Shown: positions 22,589-31,763, counted from the stretch's first letter. The stretch is 47,101 nt of DNA from Candidatus Woesearchaeota archaeon (GCA_002867475.1 PKTL01000039.1:1-47101); one strand, 5' to 3'. Translations and numbers: made by a program. The notes: generated by a model not told the origin, from the sequence alone.

Positions 22589-23455
22589 TTGAAAGCATAT
22601 TTAGATATAATACAAAAAATTCTCGATGAAGGTATTGAAAAAGAAGATAGGACTGGAACAGGTACAATAGCTATCGCTGGAGCGATGTTTGAGCATAATA
22701 TGGAAGATGGTTTTCCTCTTCTAACAACTAAAAGAATTCCTTATAGGCTTGTAGCTTCAGAATTAGAGTTCTTTATTAAAGGAATTTCTGACAAGCAATG
22801 GTTAATTGAAAGAGACAATCATATCTGGGATGAATGGTGTAGCCCAGAAATAATTCCCTATGCTCATGATGAAGAAACCAAGAAGAAAATGATGGAAGAA
22901 CGAGATTTAGGTCCGATTTATGGCTGGCAATGGAGACATTTTGGAGCAAAATATGAAGGTTATAATATTGACCATACAGGGAAAGGTGTTGACCAATTAA
23001 AAAGGCTTGTTGATGATTTAAAGAATAAACCTGATTCCAGACAAATGCTTGTTCTCGCATGGAATCCTATGGATAGAGATAAAGTTATACCTCCTTTTTG
23101 CCATTATGGTTTTCAAGTAACAGTTCTTGATGGAAAATTAAATTTAATGTGGAGTCAAAGAAGTGTTGATACCGCACTTGGATTACCTTTCAACATAGCA
23201 AGTTATGCAACTCTTTTACATTTATTAGCTAAAGAAACAGGTTTAAAAGAAGGAAAACTTGTAGGCTTTTTAGGAGATGCTCATATTTATAGCAATCACA
23301 TTGAAGGATTGAAGGAACAATTAAGCAGGACTCCAGGAAAGCTTCCAAAACTAGTAACTGAAAATTTTACAAACATATTCGATTGGGAATACACAGACAG
23401 CAAGGTTGAGGATTATGAGCCTCAACCAAGGATAAAATTTGAGATAGCGGTGTGA
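22589..23455 (+). CDS. thyA: Thymidylate synthase (ThyA type)
   Basis: Folate-dependent methylation of dUMP to dTMP. Key motifs: EDRTGTGT, TTKRIPYRLVASELEFFI, LGPIYGWQWRHFGA, the catalytic PPFCHYGFQ (C171, with one extra residue versus the common PPCH), WSQRSVDTALGLPFNIASYA (N202 marks dUMP rather than dCMP specificity), and GDAHIYSNHIE. It starts with TTG preceded by AGGTGGGG. A TATA-like ATATAAAT lies at about 22548-22555. Most archaea use ThyX or other routes; ThyA with DHFR and SHMT next to it suggests acquisition as a bacterial-type set. Confidence 0.97.
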   Translation: MKAYLDIIQKILDEGIEKEDRTGTGTIAIAGAMFEHNMEDGFPLLTTKRIPYRLVASELEFFIKGISDKQWLIERDNHIWDEWCSPEIIPYAHDEETKKKMMEERDLGPIYGWQWRHFGAKYEGYNIDHTGKGVDQLKRLVDDLKNKPDSRQMLVLAWNPMDRDKVIPPFCHYGFQVTVLDGKLNLMWSQRSVDTALGLPFNIASYATLLHLLAKETGLKEGKLVGFLGDAHIYSNHIEGLKEQLSRTPGKLPKLVTENFTNIFDWEYTDSKVEDYEPQPRIKFEIAV

Positions 23456-23459
23456 TAAA

Positions 23460-23960
23460 ATGACTGAGATAATTGTAATAGTTGCTCTCGCGACAAATAA
23501 TTGTATTGGAAAGGATAATGATATCCCTTGGAGAATAAAAAAAGATTTCCAGCACTTCAAGGATAAGACTCTAGGATTTCCTTGCATTATGGGTCAACGA
23601 ACTTATGAAAGCTTACCTGATGGTGCAAGGCCTCTTCCAGGAAGAGAAAACATAGTTTTAACTTTTGATAAGGAATGGTCTGAAAAAGGAATAACAATAA
23701 TGCATGACTTTAATGAAGCAATAAACTATGTAAAAAATAAAGGAATCGAAAAAGCATTCATCACAGGTGGAGCAAGCATATACAAGCTTGGACTGGAAGT
23801 TGCAGATAAACTTGAATTGACAAGGGTACACAAAACTGTTGATGGTGATGTTTTCTTTCCAGAAATAGATTTTTCTAAATTTGAAAAGATAGAATCAAGA
23901 GATGATAGTGAAGGTGAGTTCACTTTTACATTTGAAACATACAAGAGGAAAAATGATTAA
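23460..23960 (+). CDS. folA: Dihydrofolate reductase
   Basis: Reduces dihydrofolate, the by-product of ThyA, to tetrahydrofolate with NADPH. Signatures: [21 protein letters not shown]29 in KKDFQHFK (the proton-donor Asp), [22 protein letters not shown], and [14 protein letters not shown]. 166 residues is typical. It begins 4 nt after thyA with GGTG just upstream and overlaps glyA by 8 nt, so the three are one operon forming a closed cycle. Confidence 0.97.
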   Translation: MTEIIVIVALATNNCIGKDNDIPWRIKKDFQHFKDKTLGFPCIMGQRTYESLPDGARPLPGRENIVLTFDKEWSEKGITIMHDFNEAINYVKNKGIEKAFITGGASIYKLGLEVADKLELTRVHKTVDGDVFFPEIDFSKFEKIESRDDSEGEFTFTFETYKRKND

Positions 23961-25251
23961 GATGGACAGAATGAATGATCTAGAAAAATACGATCCAGAA
24001 ATCGCAAAAGTGTTACGAAATGAGATAAAAAGGCAAGAAGAAGGAGCAGAGATGATCGCAAGCGAGAATTTTGTAAGCAGAGCAGTTCTTCAAGCTATGG
24101 GAAGTGTATTAACAAACAAGTACAGTGAAGGATACCCTGGAAAAAGATATTATGGTGGAAATGAATTCATAGATATAAGTGAGAATTTAGCAATTGAAAG
24201 AGCAAAACAATTATTCAATGCTGAACATGCTAACGTCCAATCTCATTCAGGAAGCCAAGCAAATGCTGCTACATACTTAGCACTTTTAAAACCAGGAGAT
24301 ACAGTTCTTGGGATGTCACTTGACGCAGGAGGGCACTTGACTCATGGAAGTCCGGTCAATTTTAGCGGAAAAACATATAATTTTGTGGCTTATGGCGTTG
24401 ATGAAAATGGTTTCATAGATTATGAAGAATTAAAAAAATTAGCGATTGAACATAAACCTAAACTAATAATTGCAGGTTTTAGTGCGTACCCTGGAGATTT
24501 AGATTTTGAAAAGTTTAGGGAAGCAGCTGAAGCTGGAAATTCTTATTTGATGGCTGACATCGCACATATAGCGGGATTGATCGCTGGGGGCGTACATTCA
24601 AGTCCATTTCCTCATTGTGATGTTGTAACTACGACAACCCATAAGACTTTGAGAGGGCCAAGAGGGGCGATGATCCTTTGCGTAAAAGAGGACAGATTAA
24701 ATCCTGATGCTAAGCGAAATCTTGCACAAAGAATAGATAGTGCAGTTTTCCCAGGAAGTCAAGGCGGACCACTTGATCATGTTATCGCTGCAAAAGCAGT
24801 AGCTTTCAAAGAAGCACTCGAACCAGCTTTCAAAGAATATCAAGAACAGGTTGTAAAAAACGCTAAGACTTTAGCACAAACACTTCTAGATGAAGGTATT
24901 GGAGTGGTTAGTGGTCAAACAACAAACCATTTAGTCTTGATAGATCTGACAAGCCTTGATATTGGTGGGAAAGAAGCAGAAGCAGCGCTTGACAAGGTTC
25001 ATATTTTTACAAACAAGAACATGATACCAAATGATCCAAGAAGTCCATTTGACCCGAGTGGAATAAGGGTTGGAACACCAGCTCTAACAACTAGGGGATT
25101 AAAAGAAGAAGAGATAGTCTATATTGGTCAGTGTATTGCAAAAGCACTAAAGAACACTAAAAACGATGAAGTTCTTGAAGAGACCAAAAAAGCTGTTATG
25201 GATCTGATAAGCAAATATCCTCTTTATCCAAATCTAGATATACTAATTTGA
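23953..25251 (+). CDS. glyA: Serine hydroxymethyltransferase
   Basis: PLP enzyme converting serine + tetrahydrofolate to glycine + methylene-tetrahydrofolate, the methyl donor for ThyA. Motifs: [33 protein letters not shown], the PLP-binding [13 protein letters not shown] (K231), and [18 protein letters not shown]. The track start at 23902 lies within folA; ATG 23953 after AAGAGG gives [15 protein letters not shown], 432 residues. A second in-frame ATG at 23962 is possible. It ends the thyA-folA-glyA operon and is followed by a T-rich terminator. Confidence 0.97.
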   Translation: MIKMDRMNDLEKYDPEIAKVLRNEIKRQEEGAEMIASENFVSRAVLQAMGSVLTNKYSEGYPGKRYYGGNEFIDISENLAIERAKQLFNAEHANVQSHSGSQANAATYLALLKPGDTVLGMSLDAGGHLTHGSPVNFSGKTYNFVAYGVDENGFIDYEELKKLAIEHKPKLIIAGFSAYPGDLDFEKFREAAEAGNSYLMADIAHIAGLIAGGVHSSPFPHCDVVTTTTHKTLRGPRGAMILCVKEDRLNPDAKRNLAQRIDSAVFPGSQGGPLDHVIAAKAVAFKEALEPAFKEYQEQVVKNAKTLAQTLLDEGIGVVSGQTTNHLVLIDLTSLDIGGKEAEAALDKVHIFTNKNMIPNDPRSPFDPSGIRVGTPALTTRGLKEEEIVYIGQCIAKALKNTKNDEVLEETKKAVMDLISKYPLYPNLDILI

Positions 25252-25253
25252 TT

Positions 25254-25278
25254 TCATTTTTTGTTTTCTTTTTCTTAT
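25254..25278 (+). terminator. T-rich terminator after glyA
   Basis: TTTCATTTTTTGTTTTCTTTTTC starts about 4 nt after the glyA stop, the oligo-T type of archaeal terminator, followed by the promoter of the next gene (TATAAAAA near 25293). Confidence 0.55.
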
Positions 25279-25322
25279 TATAACCATTAAATATAAAAAC
25301 CTAAATCTCTCATTATCTATAT

Positions 25323-26735
25323 ATGGGTATTTTTAGCAGATCTCAAAAAGTGAATAAGTATGTACCTTACAAGGTACAAGTGGTAGGAAGAACCCTTCCT
25401 CAAAATAGGCGAAAGCCTTTATACAAACGATTTAGTAATTCAAAATATAAGCTTGAAGATGTGGTGGTGCTTCTTAGACCCATGACTTATGTTATCTCTT
25501 CACCTGCTGCTATAACAAACTATTTCTTGAAAAATTTTAAGATGAATCTTTTTGAGGATGAAGCAAGGCTCATACAAAAACTTGCAAGATCTATAATTGA
25601 CAAAGCAAAAATTGCAATGATATTAATAGCTGCGGGAGTGACAATCGCAGTATCAACACTTTCAAACTATGATTTTGATAAATTCAACTTTGATGATTTT
25701 AAAGCAAAATATTCAATTGAATTAACTCAAGAGTCAGATGATAATCCTATTTCAAGGTCTGATGAAGCGCATGATGCTATAACAAGTCCTCATCAGAACA
25801 ATGGTTCAGTTCAGATATCTGTGGAAGATGTCAAGAAACCAGAATTGACACCTATTGAAAAGTCAGGGATACATCCTTCATTATTGCAAAAAATTCAAGG
25901 TGAAAATAAGGATGGCGTGATTGATGACTTAAGGGAAAATGTCTCTGTTCGAACACTTGTAAAAATTGTAGAAAAAACCGCGAGTGGGCAAGATTTATCT
26001 GCTGCGGATCTAGCAAACGTGAAATCAGCAATTGAAAATGATAAAGAATCTGTTGATTCAATAAAAAGCTCAGGTATCAAGAAAACATTATATGATATTT
26101 ATGAAAGAATACAAAATAAGGAAAAAGCAAAGGAATTGAGGTATAAGGCAAAGAAATTCACTCAAACTTTTGATGGTTATGATCTTGATCTATTGAAATC
26201 AAGAGTAAGAAATGTTGGTTCAAGCTTTAAATATAATTCTGACCTTGGAAAATATATTATAGATGTTGATGAAATAAATTCAAGGCTTGCAAAAGCATTG
26301 TATGATTATTCAATAAATGGAACAATTGAATATCCTCAAGCAAAGATTAATCCTTTCATGGCTTTTTCAATATGTCTTATTGAATCAAATTTTGGAAAAA
26401 GTACAGTAAGTAGGCCCGGTGCAAAGATGCCTATGCAAGTGATGCCAGCAACAAAAAATCTATATTATAAAGGGGATGATAATTGGAACTATGTAAAAGC
26501 CGCGTTCCCTCACATGCATTTTACCGCTGAAGAGCTTGGAATAGATGTCCTGAATCCAACAATGTCTGACTTTGCAATACTTGGAGCAGTATATAACGCA
26601 GGTATAGGTAATGCAAGAAACAGTGTTTCAATATTCAATAAGTTTTCAAAAGAAACAACAGATTATGTAAAGCTTATGCTTACTATAAAAGAGAAAGTCA
26701 TATTCAAACATAATGGAAAACTAATAAGAGCTTAG
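25323..26735 (+). CDS. Membrane-anchored protein with SLT/lysozyme-like domain
   Basis: The C-terminal ~130 residues match the soluble lytic transglycosylase/lysozyme-like fold: FSICLIESNFGKSTVSRPGA with candidate catalytic Glu354, PMQVMPATKNLY, and the downstream AILGAVYNAGIGNARNS. In bacteria this domain cuts peptidoglycan glycan strands. The N-terminal ~85 residues are basic; one membrane helix follows (AMILIAAGVTIAVSTL, near residues 98-115), then a long helical, charged linker. The catalytic domain would therefore sit outside the cell. Archaea lack peptidoglycan, so a host- or neighbour-directed or structural role is possible. Predicted leaderless; it overlaps the MraZ-like gene by 4 nt convergently. 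Confidence 0.8.
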   Translation: MGIFSRSQKVNKYVPYKVQVVGRTLPQNRRKPLYKRFSNSKYKLEDVVVLLRPMTYVISSPAAITNYFLKNFKMNLFEDEARLIQKLARSIIDKAKIAMILIAAGVTIAVSTLSNYDFDKFNFDDFKAKYSIELTQESDDNPISRSDEAHDAITSPHQNNGSVQISVEDVKKPELTPIEKSGIHPSLLQKIQGENKDGVIDDLRENVSVRTLVKIVEKTASGQDLSAADLANVKSAIENDKESVDSIKSSGIKKTLYDIYERIQNKEKAKELRYKAKKFTQTFDGYDLDLLKSRVRNVGSSFKYNSDLGKYIIDVDEINSRLAKALYDYSINGTIEYPQAKINPFMAFSICLIESNFGKSTVSRPGAKMPMQVMPATKNLYYKGDDNWNYVKAAFPHMHFTAEELGIDVLNPTMSDFAILGAVYNAGIGNARNSVSIFNKFSKETTDYVKLMLTIKEKVIFKHNGKLIRA

Positions 26736-27148
26736 ATTCTTGATTTTATAGGTGGGAAATAAGATTTCAATATCTGGTAAAATTTTGTTTCATCTTTTGG
26801 ATTGAAATATATTGTTTCAAAAGAAGGTGTATAAAAAGCATCGATGTTTTCAGGATTTCCAAGGTGATCAAGTTCATGACCTTTAAGAAGTATTCTTCCT
26901 TGTTTATCAACACTAACTTTTCTAATAAACGGATCTTTTTCCCCTATACGTTCTTCAAGGGAATCAAATGTTGGTGTTCCTTCTCCAAAAACCCTTAGCG
27001 TGTTCAATTCTAATTTACCGCTTACATCAATAAAATAGTCTATTGCTATATGGGGATTTTTCAGATTATCTCTTGAATCTACAGGGACTCCAACCCTATT
27101 TTTAGGATCTATTCTTCTTATTCCAGGATTTGAATTGATAATGCTCAT
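26732..27148 (-). CDS. MraZ-like protein with two SpoVT/AbrB-type half-domains
   Basis: Two copies of the AbrB swapped-hairpin signature are visible: IDPKNRVGVPV at residues 13-23 and VDKQGRILL at 80-88, each followed by a region like that in MraZ (DxKGR...P and LDKQGRILIP). MraZ is a bacterial DNA-binding regulator of the division and cell wall cluster. TTTATATA (minus strand, 27178-27171) is centred 26.5 nt before the ATG, so it is a leaderless single gene. The assignment rests on two short motifs; the region between them is longer and less conserved. It lies beside the SLT-domain gene. Confidence 0.6.
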   Translation of the reverse strand: MSIINSNPGIRRIDPKNRVGVPVDSRDNLKNPHIAIDYFIDVSGKLELNTLRVFGEGTPTFDSLEERIGEKDPFIRKVSVDKQGRILLKGHELDHLGNPENIDAFYTPSFETIYFNPKDETKFYQILKSYFPPIKSRI

Positions 27149-27210
27149 AGGAGAAGGTACAATAATTCTTTATATAAATGTTACTACTATTTAGAAATTA
27201 TAAATTTGAT

Positions 27211-27870
27211 TCAGTAGAAAGTTATCTTTCCATCTCTATAAATTCCTTTATCAAGCCTAACAGGTCTCCAAGAGTCTTCAACAAGATTAGCTTCAAGCCA
27301 ACCTGCTAAGGTTTTCTCATTTCCAACAGTTGCAGACAAATAAAGATATTGGCATTTTTTTAGCATTTGGCGAAGAAGAGTTATAACAACCTCAAGAGTC
27401 GGTCCTCTACTTGGGTCATTTAAAAGATGGACCTCATCAACAACTAAAGTAGCAATGCTGAAAATAAAAGGGCTTCTATGTCTAATCAAGCTATCAAGCT
27501 TCTCGCTCGTAGTAAAAATGATATCATATTTTTCAAGATAAGTATCACTTGAATCAGTATCACCAATTGATAATGCAACTTTTAGGTCGGGATAATTTTT
27601 CTTAAACTCCTTATATTTCTCAGATGCAAGAGCTTTCAAAGGAACAACATAAACACCTTTACCTTTTTTATTATAAATATTATTTATCATTGCAAGCTCA
27701 GCAATCAAAGTCTTACCGCTAGCAGTAGGAGTGCAGACAAGAAGATTCTCACCTTTAAGAAGGCCGGAATCAATACTTTTCTTCTGACTAGGACGAAACT
27801 CAACAATCCTTTTAGATAAGTTTTCATAGAACCTTTTATCAATTGAATCTTTAACCTTATTTAGTTTCAT
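27211..27870 (-). CDS. Stand-alone RecA1 domain of a Hel308-type helicase (truncated)
   Basis: The sequence matches the first RecA domain of Hel308/Ski2-like helicases: Q-motif region EFRPSQKKSIDSGLL, Walker A TPTASGKT (47-54), VVPLKALASEKY, DEVH box (145-148), SAT (179-181), and the WRPVRLDKGI that usually leads into the second domain. It stops at residue 219, whereas Hel308 has about 700. The DNA after the stop holds the promoter of the next gene, so the missing part is not in another frame. TTATAA (minus, 27900-27893) is centred 26.5 nt before the ATG, so it may still be expressed. Either a decayed gene or half of a split helicase. Confidence 0.82.
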   Translation of the reverse strand: MKLNKVKDSIDKRFYENLSKRIVEFRPSQKKSIDSGLLKGENLLVCTPTASGKTLIAELAMINNIYNKKGKGVYVVPLKALASEKYKEFKKNYPDLKVALSIGDTDSSDTYLEKYDIIFTTSEKLDSLIRHRSPFIFSIATLVVDEVHLLNDPSRGPTLEVVITLLRQMLKKCQYLYLSATVGNEKTLAGWLEANLVEDSWRPVRLDKGIYRDGKITFY

Positions 27871-27889
27871 GGTAATATAAAAAAAACAT

Positions 27890-28414
27890 TTACTTATAAT
27901 CTTTATCTAATTTATCAAGTAAATAATTATGAATCATGTGTTTTTTTACATTTCTAAAAAGATGAATCATTTCATCCAAGGATATATCTGTTATCAGAGT
28001 TTTTTGTTTGTAATGTTTATCAAGCTGATATGAACCTCCAATTCCTTCAAATCTATTCTTATCATTTTCGATTGCAATTGCAGTATCTTTATTGAATAAT
28101 ATTTCAATAGAATAAGGGACTATAATGCTTGATTCAGTATTTATTTTGAATTGACCAAACCAATTGCTTTTGTAAAAAAGATCTTTAAATTCATTTTGAA
28201 ATGTGTGGTTATTTGAAGCGATCACATCATTAAGTTCTTTATTACCAGAAACAATAAAATATGCATATTCTGTTTGTGAAGAAGGATTTTTCTTATGGTG
28301 TGGATTCTTAACATTTCCATTCAATATCTTAAGAAAATCTTTAACATATACTTTATTGGTGACATCAGGTTCGAAATAAGCTTCTAAATCCTTTTTTGAT
28401 ATTCTATCTAGCAT
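27890..28414 (-). CDS. Hypothetical protein, 174 aa
   Basis: Unrecognised soluble protein, rich in Asn, Lys, Asp and His. The start is helical (MLDRISKKDLEAYFEPD); the middle appears beta-rich (TEYAYFIVSGNKELND, TESSIIVPYSIEILFN); the C-terminal helix contains several His and Lys. No motif or membrane segment. It is divergent from the MsrAB gene across 84 nt and precedes the truncated helicase on the same strand; a TATA-like ATATATAA lies about 26 nt upstream. Confidence 0.6.
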   Translation of the reverse strand: MLDRISKKDLEAYFEPDVTNKVYVKDFLKILNGNVKNPHHKKNPSSQTEYAYFIVSGNKELNDVIASNNHTFQNEFKDLFYKSNWFGQFKINTESSIIVPYSIEILFNKDTAIAIENDKNRFEGIGGSYQLDKHYKQKTLITDISLDEMIHLFRNVKKHMIHNYLLDKLDKDYK

Positions 28415-28498
28415 AATTAAAGAATTTTGATTTAATATATAATCTTTATTGAAAAGTTAAAGATAAATATTATATAAGCCAAATGAGTGTTTTATGAT

Positions 28499-29545
28499 AT
28501 GAAAAAGATACTAACTATGCTTTTTTTGATAGTTTTTTTATTATTTATAGCTTCATGTGGTGAGAACACTATGAAAAATACAAAAACCAATAAGACTGTT
28601 CCAGAAGGATACAAGGTAGCTACTTTTGCAGGTGGATGTTTTTGGTGTGTTGAATCAGCATTTGAATCTCTTGAAGGAATTGAAGCAATAAGTGGATATG
28701 CTGGTGGAAAAGAATCAAATCCAACTTATAAAGAAGTGAGCAGCGGAATAACAGGGCACAGAGAAGCTATTCAAGTATATTATGATCCAACAAAATACAC
28801 TTATGAAATGTTGCTAAAGACCTTTTGGACTCAAATCGACCCAACAGATGATGGGGGCTCTTTTGTTGATAGAGGATTCCAATATACAAGTGCAATATTT
28901 TATCATGATGAAGAACAAAAAAAACTAGCTGAAGAATCTAAAAAGGAAATCGAAAAAAGTGGCAGATTCAATAAACCAATTGCAACAAAAATAATTCCAT
29001 TTACAACATTTTATCCTGCTGAAGAATATCACCAAGATTACCATAAGAAAAACAGTCTAAGATTCAAGTTTTACAAGGCACAAAGTGGAAGAATGGATTT
29101 CATAGATGGATATTGGAGCGACGAATATCTAATGAAAAAACAACTGACTGATGAACAGTACAAAGTAGCGATTGAAGGAGGTACAGAAATAGCTTTCAAT
29201 AATACGTATTGGGATGAGAAAAGAGAAGGGATATATGTGGATGTAGTAACAGGTGAGCCCTTATTTAGCTCAATAGACAAATTTGATAGTGGAACTGGAT
29301 GGCCAAGTTTTACAAAACCAATAGAAAAAAATAATATTATAGAAAAAGAAGATAACTTATTAACCTATGCTCGAACTGAAGTAAGAACAAACACAACGCA
29401 TTTAGGTCACCTATTTGATGATGGTCCAATCGATGCAGGTGGTATGAGATACTGCATAAACAGTGCAAGTCTTAGGTTTATTCCAAAAGAAGAAATGGAT
29501 AAACTTGGATATGAGGCATATCTTTATTTATTTAATCAATCATAA
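28499..29545 (+). CDS. msrAB: MsrA-MsrB fusion, predicted lipoprotein
   Basis: Repairs oxidised methionine: MsrA acts on the S- and MsrB on the R-sulfoxide. MsrA has [17 protein letters not shown] (C47) and the [12 protein letters not shown] strand; MsrB has [37 protein letters not shown] and [11 protein letters not shown] (C319). The two MsrB zinc CxxC pairs are absent. The N-terminus [20 protein letters not shown] is a lipoprotein signal with lipobox IASC and C20, so repair would occur outside the membrane, and lspA is in this window. The track start is GTG 28487; ATG 28499, about 26 nt after a TATA box, is preferred (348 residues). Confidence 0.95.
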   Translation: MKKILTMLFLIVFLLFIASCGENTMKNTKTNKTVPEGYKVATFAGGCFWCVESAFESLEGIEAISGYAGGKESNPTYKEVSSGITGHREAIQVYYDPTKYTYEMLLKTFWTQIDPTDDGGSFVDRGFQYTSAIFYHDEEQKKLAEESKKEIEKSGRFNKPIATKIIPFTTFYPAEEYHQDYHKKNSLRFKFYKAQSGRMDFIDGYWSDEYLMKKQLTDEQYKVAIEGGTEIAFNNTYWDEKREGIYVDVVTGEPLFSSIDKFDSGTGWPSFTKPIEKNNIIEKEDNLLTYARTEVRTNTTHLGHLFDDGPIDAGGMRYCINSASLRFIPKEEMDKLGYEAYLYLFNQS

Positions 29546-29578
29546 ATTTTATAAACAATTCTTATAAGTCTTCAATTA

Positions 29579-30226
29579 ATGAAAAAGGAAAATAAAAAAG
29601 AAGGTTTTTTTAATAAAGATTTAGATAAATTATTTGAAAAATTAATAAATGAAAAAAATAAAGGATTAAAAAATTTAGATTCCACAAGAAATAAATTAAC
29701 AAAAAAATTAGATATTCGAATAGATGAACTTAGAAAAAAAAGAAAATTTATTACTGAATATTTCTTATTAAAAAATAAAACACAGACAAAAAAAGTTCCA
29801 GTAAGAAAAAGAATATTATCAAACTCCTTTATAATGAATTTTAGGTATTTAATATCAATACCTTTCATTTATGGGATGCTTTTACCAACTATGATTTTCC
29901 ATATGTTTTTAGAAATATATCATCAGATTTGTTTTAGATTATATAAAATTCCAAGAGTTAGAGCAAAGGATTATTTCTTGTTCGATAGAGAACATTTACC
30001 TTATTTAAATTGGCTTGAAAAAATAAACTGTGCGTATTGTTCATATTTTAATTGTTTAATAGCATACTCAAGGGAAATAGGTGGGCGAACTGAAAAATAT
30101 TGGTGTCCGATAAAACATGAAATAAAAAGAAAAGATGCACACATTCATTATGATGATTTTGTAGATTACTCAAATGAGAAAGATTTACGAAAGAAATGGG
30201 AAAAACTAAGAAAATCTAATGATTAA
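29579..30226 (+). CDS. Conserved hypothetical protein with Cys motif
   Basis: The C-terminal half (VRAKDYFLFDREHLPYLNWL, EKINCAYCSYFNCLIAYSRE, RTEKYWCPIKH) belongs to a conserved uncharacterised family I recognise from bacteria and archaea, with the pattern NCxYCxY and YWCPIKH. The four-Cys set could bind metal. The first 80 residues are a Lys-rich charged helix, then one or two hydrophobic stretches (YLISIPFIYGMLLPTMIFHMF) suggest membrane attachment. TTTATAAA at 29548-29555 precedes the ATG by about 27 nt. Function unknown. Confidence 0.75.
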   Translation: MKKENKKEGFFNKDLDKLFEKLINEKNKGLKNLDSTRNKLTKKLDIRIDELRKKRKFITEYFLLKNKTQTKKVPVRKRILSNSFIMNFRYLISIPFIYGMLLPTMIFHMFLEIYHQICFRLYKIPRVRAKDYFLFDREHLPYLNWLEKINCAYCSYFNCLIAYSREIGGRTEKYWCPIKHEIKRKDAHIHYDDFVDYSNEKDLRKKWEKLRKSND

Positions 30227-30275
30227 ATATTTTCTAAACTTAAAACTTATAAAAAGAACAAGTTTCTAATTAATT

Positions 30276-31763
30276 ATGAATATAATCTTACTCGATTGTT
30301 ACACTGATGAACCAAGTGGTCTTGGAGTCCCACCTTATCTAGGAACCTATCCAAGGTATATCTATGGAAAAATTATAGAAGAACCAGATAATATTGTCAA
30401 ATATTTGACAATAGACGATGTAAGACTGCTTGAAAAATATGATAATGTCGAGCCAAAACTTAGCGACAAGCAAAAGACAAGAATAGACATATATAATCTT
30501 ACAAAGAACAGTTTTGATGTTAAGAACCTTCTAGAAGATGCTGATCAGATAATAGTTATACTTGGTGTCCATACACCTGGAAAATACTTGTCAGCGATTC
30601 CTGGAACATTAAGGGAGATCCAGAAATATATCAAGGATTACAAAGCAGAAAAGATACTTACAGGACCCGCAGCAAGCGAGCACGGAACACAGCTTGAAGG
30701 CGGAAAACGAAGTGAAAAACCAGATATGGAAATATGGGATGATTGTAATCCAAACCATTTCAACCTAGAATCGTTTAAAGAGATAGATAAATATGCGCCA
30801 AAAGGAGCAGAACTTCTAGATCAACTAAATAATCTTGATAATCACATAATGGAAATAGAGACAAGCACAGGTTGTTTTAGAGATATCGGTTGCAGTTACT
30901 GCGTTGAAGCAAGTAAACCTCAAAATTTTAGAGAACAAGAAGACATACATAAAGAAATTAAAGCATTATGGGAAAAAGGAGCAAGACATTTTAGGCTCGG
31001 AAAACAAACATGCTTCTACAGCTATAAGAAACAAAGTGCTGAAGAGATAGAAAAACTATTGAAACCAATCGCAGAACTAGGTCCAAAAACACTCCATATT
31101 GATAACGCGAATCCTGTCATGGTAAATGAAGAGATAACAAAACTGATAGTCAAATACTGCACTCCAGGAAACATCGCGGCGTTCGGAGTCGAAAGCTTTG
31201 ACGTTGAAGTCATAAAAAAGAATCAACTTAACAGCACGCCACAAACAACGCTAAATGCAATAAGAATAATAAATAAATATGGATCCGAAATTGGCAAAAA
31301 TGGAATGCCAAAATTCCTTCCAGGAATCAACATCTTGTTCGGTCTTGAAGGAGAAAGCAAAAAGACTCAACTAGAAAATATGAAATACTTACATCAAATA
31401 CTTGATGAGGATCTCTTGGTTAGAAGGATAAATATACGAAAAGTTGTACCATTTCCAGGTACACCAATTTATGAAAGGGTTGGAAATAAATTTCTTAGAA
31501 AAAACGAGAAGCATTATTGGAAATGGAGAAACCAGATAAGGCAAGAGATAGACACAGAACTTCTTAAACGAGTAGCACCAATAAACACAATTATTAAAGA
31601 TTGTATTGCTGAAGTCCATGATGGAGGAATCACATTTTGCAGACAACTAGGAACATATCCCTTAATAATAGGTGTGAAAGAACGACTTCAACTTGGAAAA
31701 AGATATAATCTAAAAATCACAGGTCACATGCTAAGAAGCATAACAGGCGAAGTTGTTAATTAA
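30276..31763 (+). CDS. Radical SAM protein, COG1031-like
   Basis: A radical SAM enzyme of an uncharacterised archaeal type. The N-terminal ~190 residues resemble a B12-binding-like Rossmann region (IIVILGVHTPGKYLSAIPGT). The cluster motif is C200-x5-C206-x2-C209 in TGCFRDIGCSYC, longer than the usual Cx3Cx2C but matching the COG1031 style. The C-terminus (CRQLGTYPLIIGVKERLQLG, ITGHMLRSITGE) looks like a small TRAM-like RNA-binding domain, so RNA modification is a reasonable guess. CTTATAAA at 30246-30253 is centred 26.5 nt before the ATG. It overlaps pyrG by 8 nt convergently. Confidence 0.82.
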   Translation: MNIILLDCYTDEPSGLGVPPYLGTYPRYIYGKIIEEPDNIVKYLTIDDVRLLEKYDNVEPKLSDKQKTRIDIYNLTKNSFDVKNLLEDADQIIVILGVHTPGKYLSAIPGTLREIQKYIKDYKAEKILTGPAASEHGTQLEGGKRSEKPDMEIWDDCNPNHFNLESFKEIDKYAPKGAELLDQLNNLDNHIMEIETSTGCFRDIGCSYCVEASKPQNFREQEDIHKEIKALWEKGARHFRLGKQTCFYSYKKQSAEEIEKLLKPIAELGPKTLHIDNANPVMVNEEITKLIVKYCTPGNIAAFGVESFDVEVIKKNQLNSTPQTTLNAIRIINKYGSEIGKNGMPKFLPGINILFGLEGESKKTQLENMKYLHQILDEDLLVRRINIRKVVPFPGTPIYERVGNKFLRKNEKHYWKWRNQIRQEIDTELLKRVAPINTIIKDCIAEVHDGGITFCRQLGTYPLIIGVKERLQLGKRYNLKITGHMLRSITGEVVN

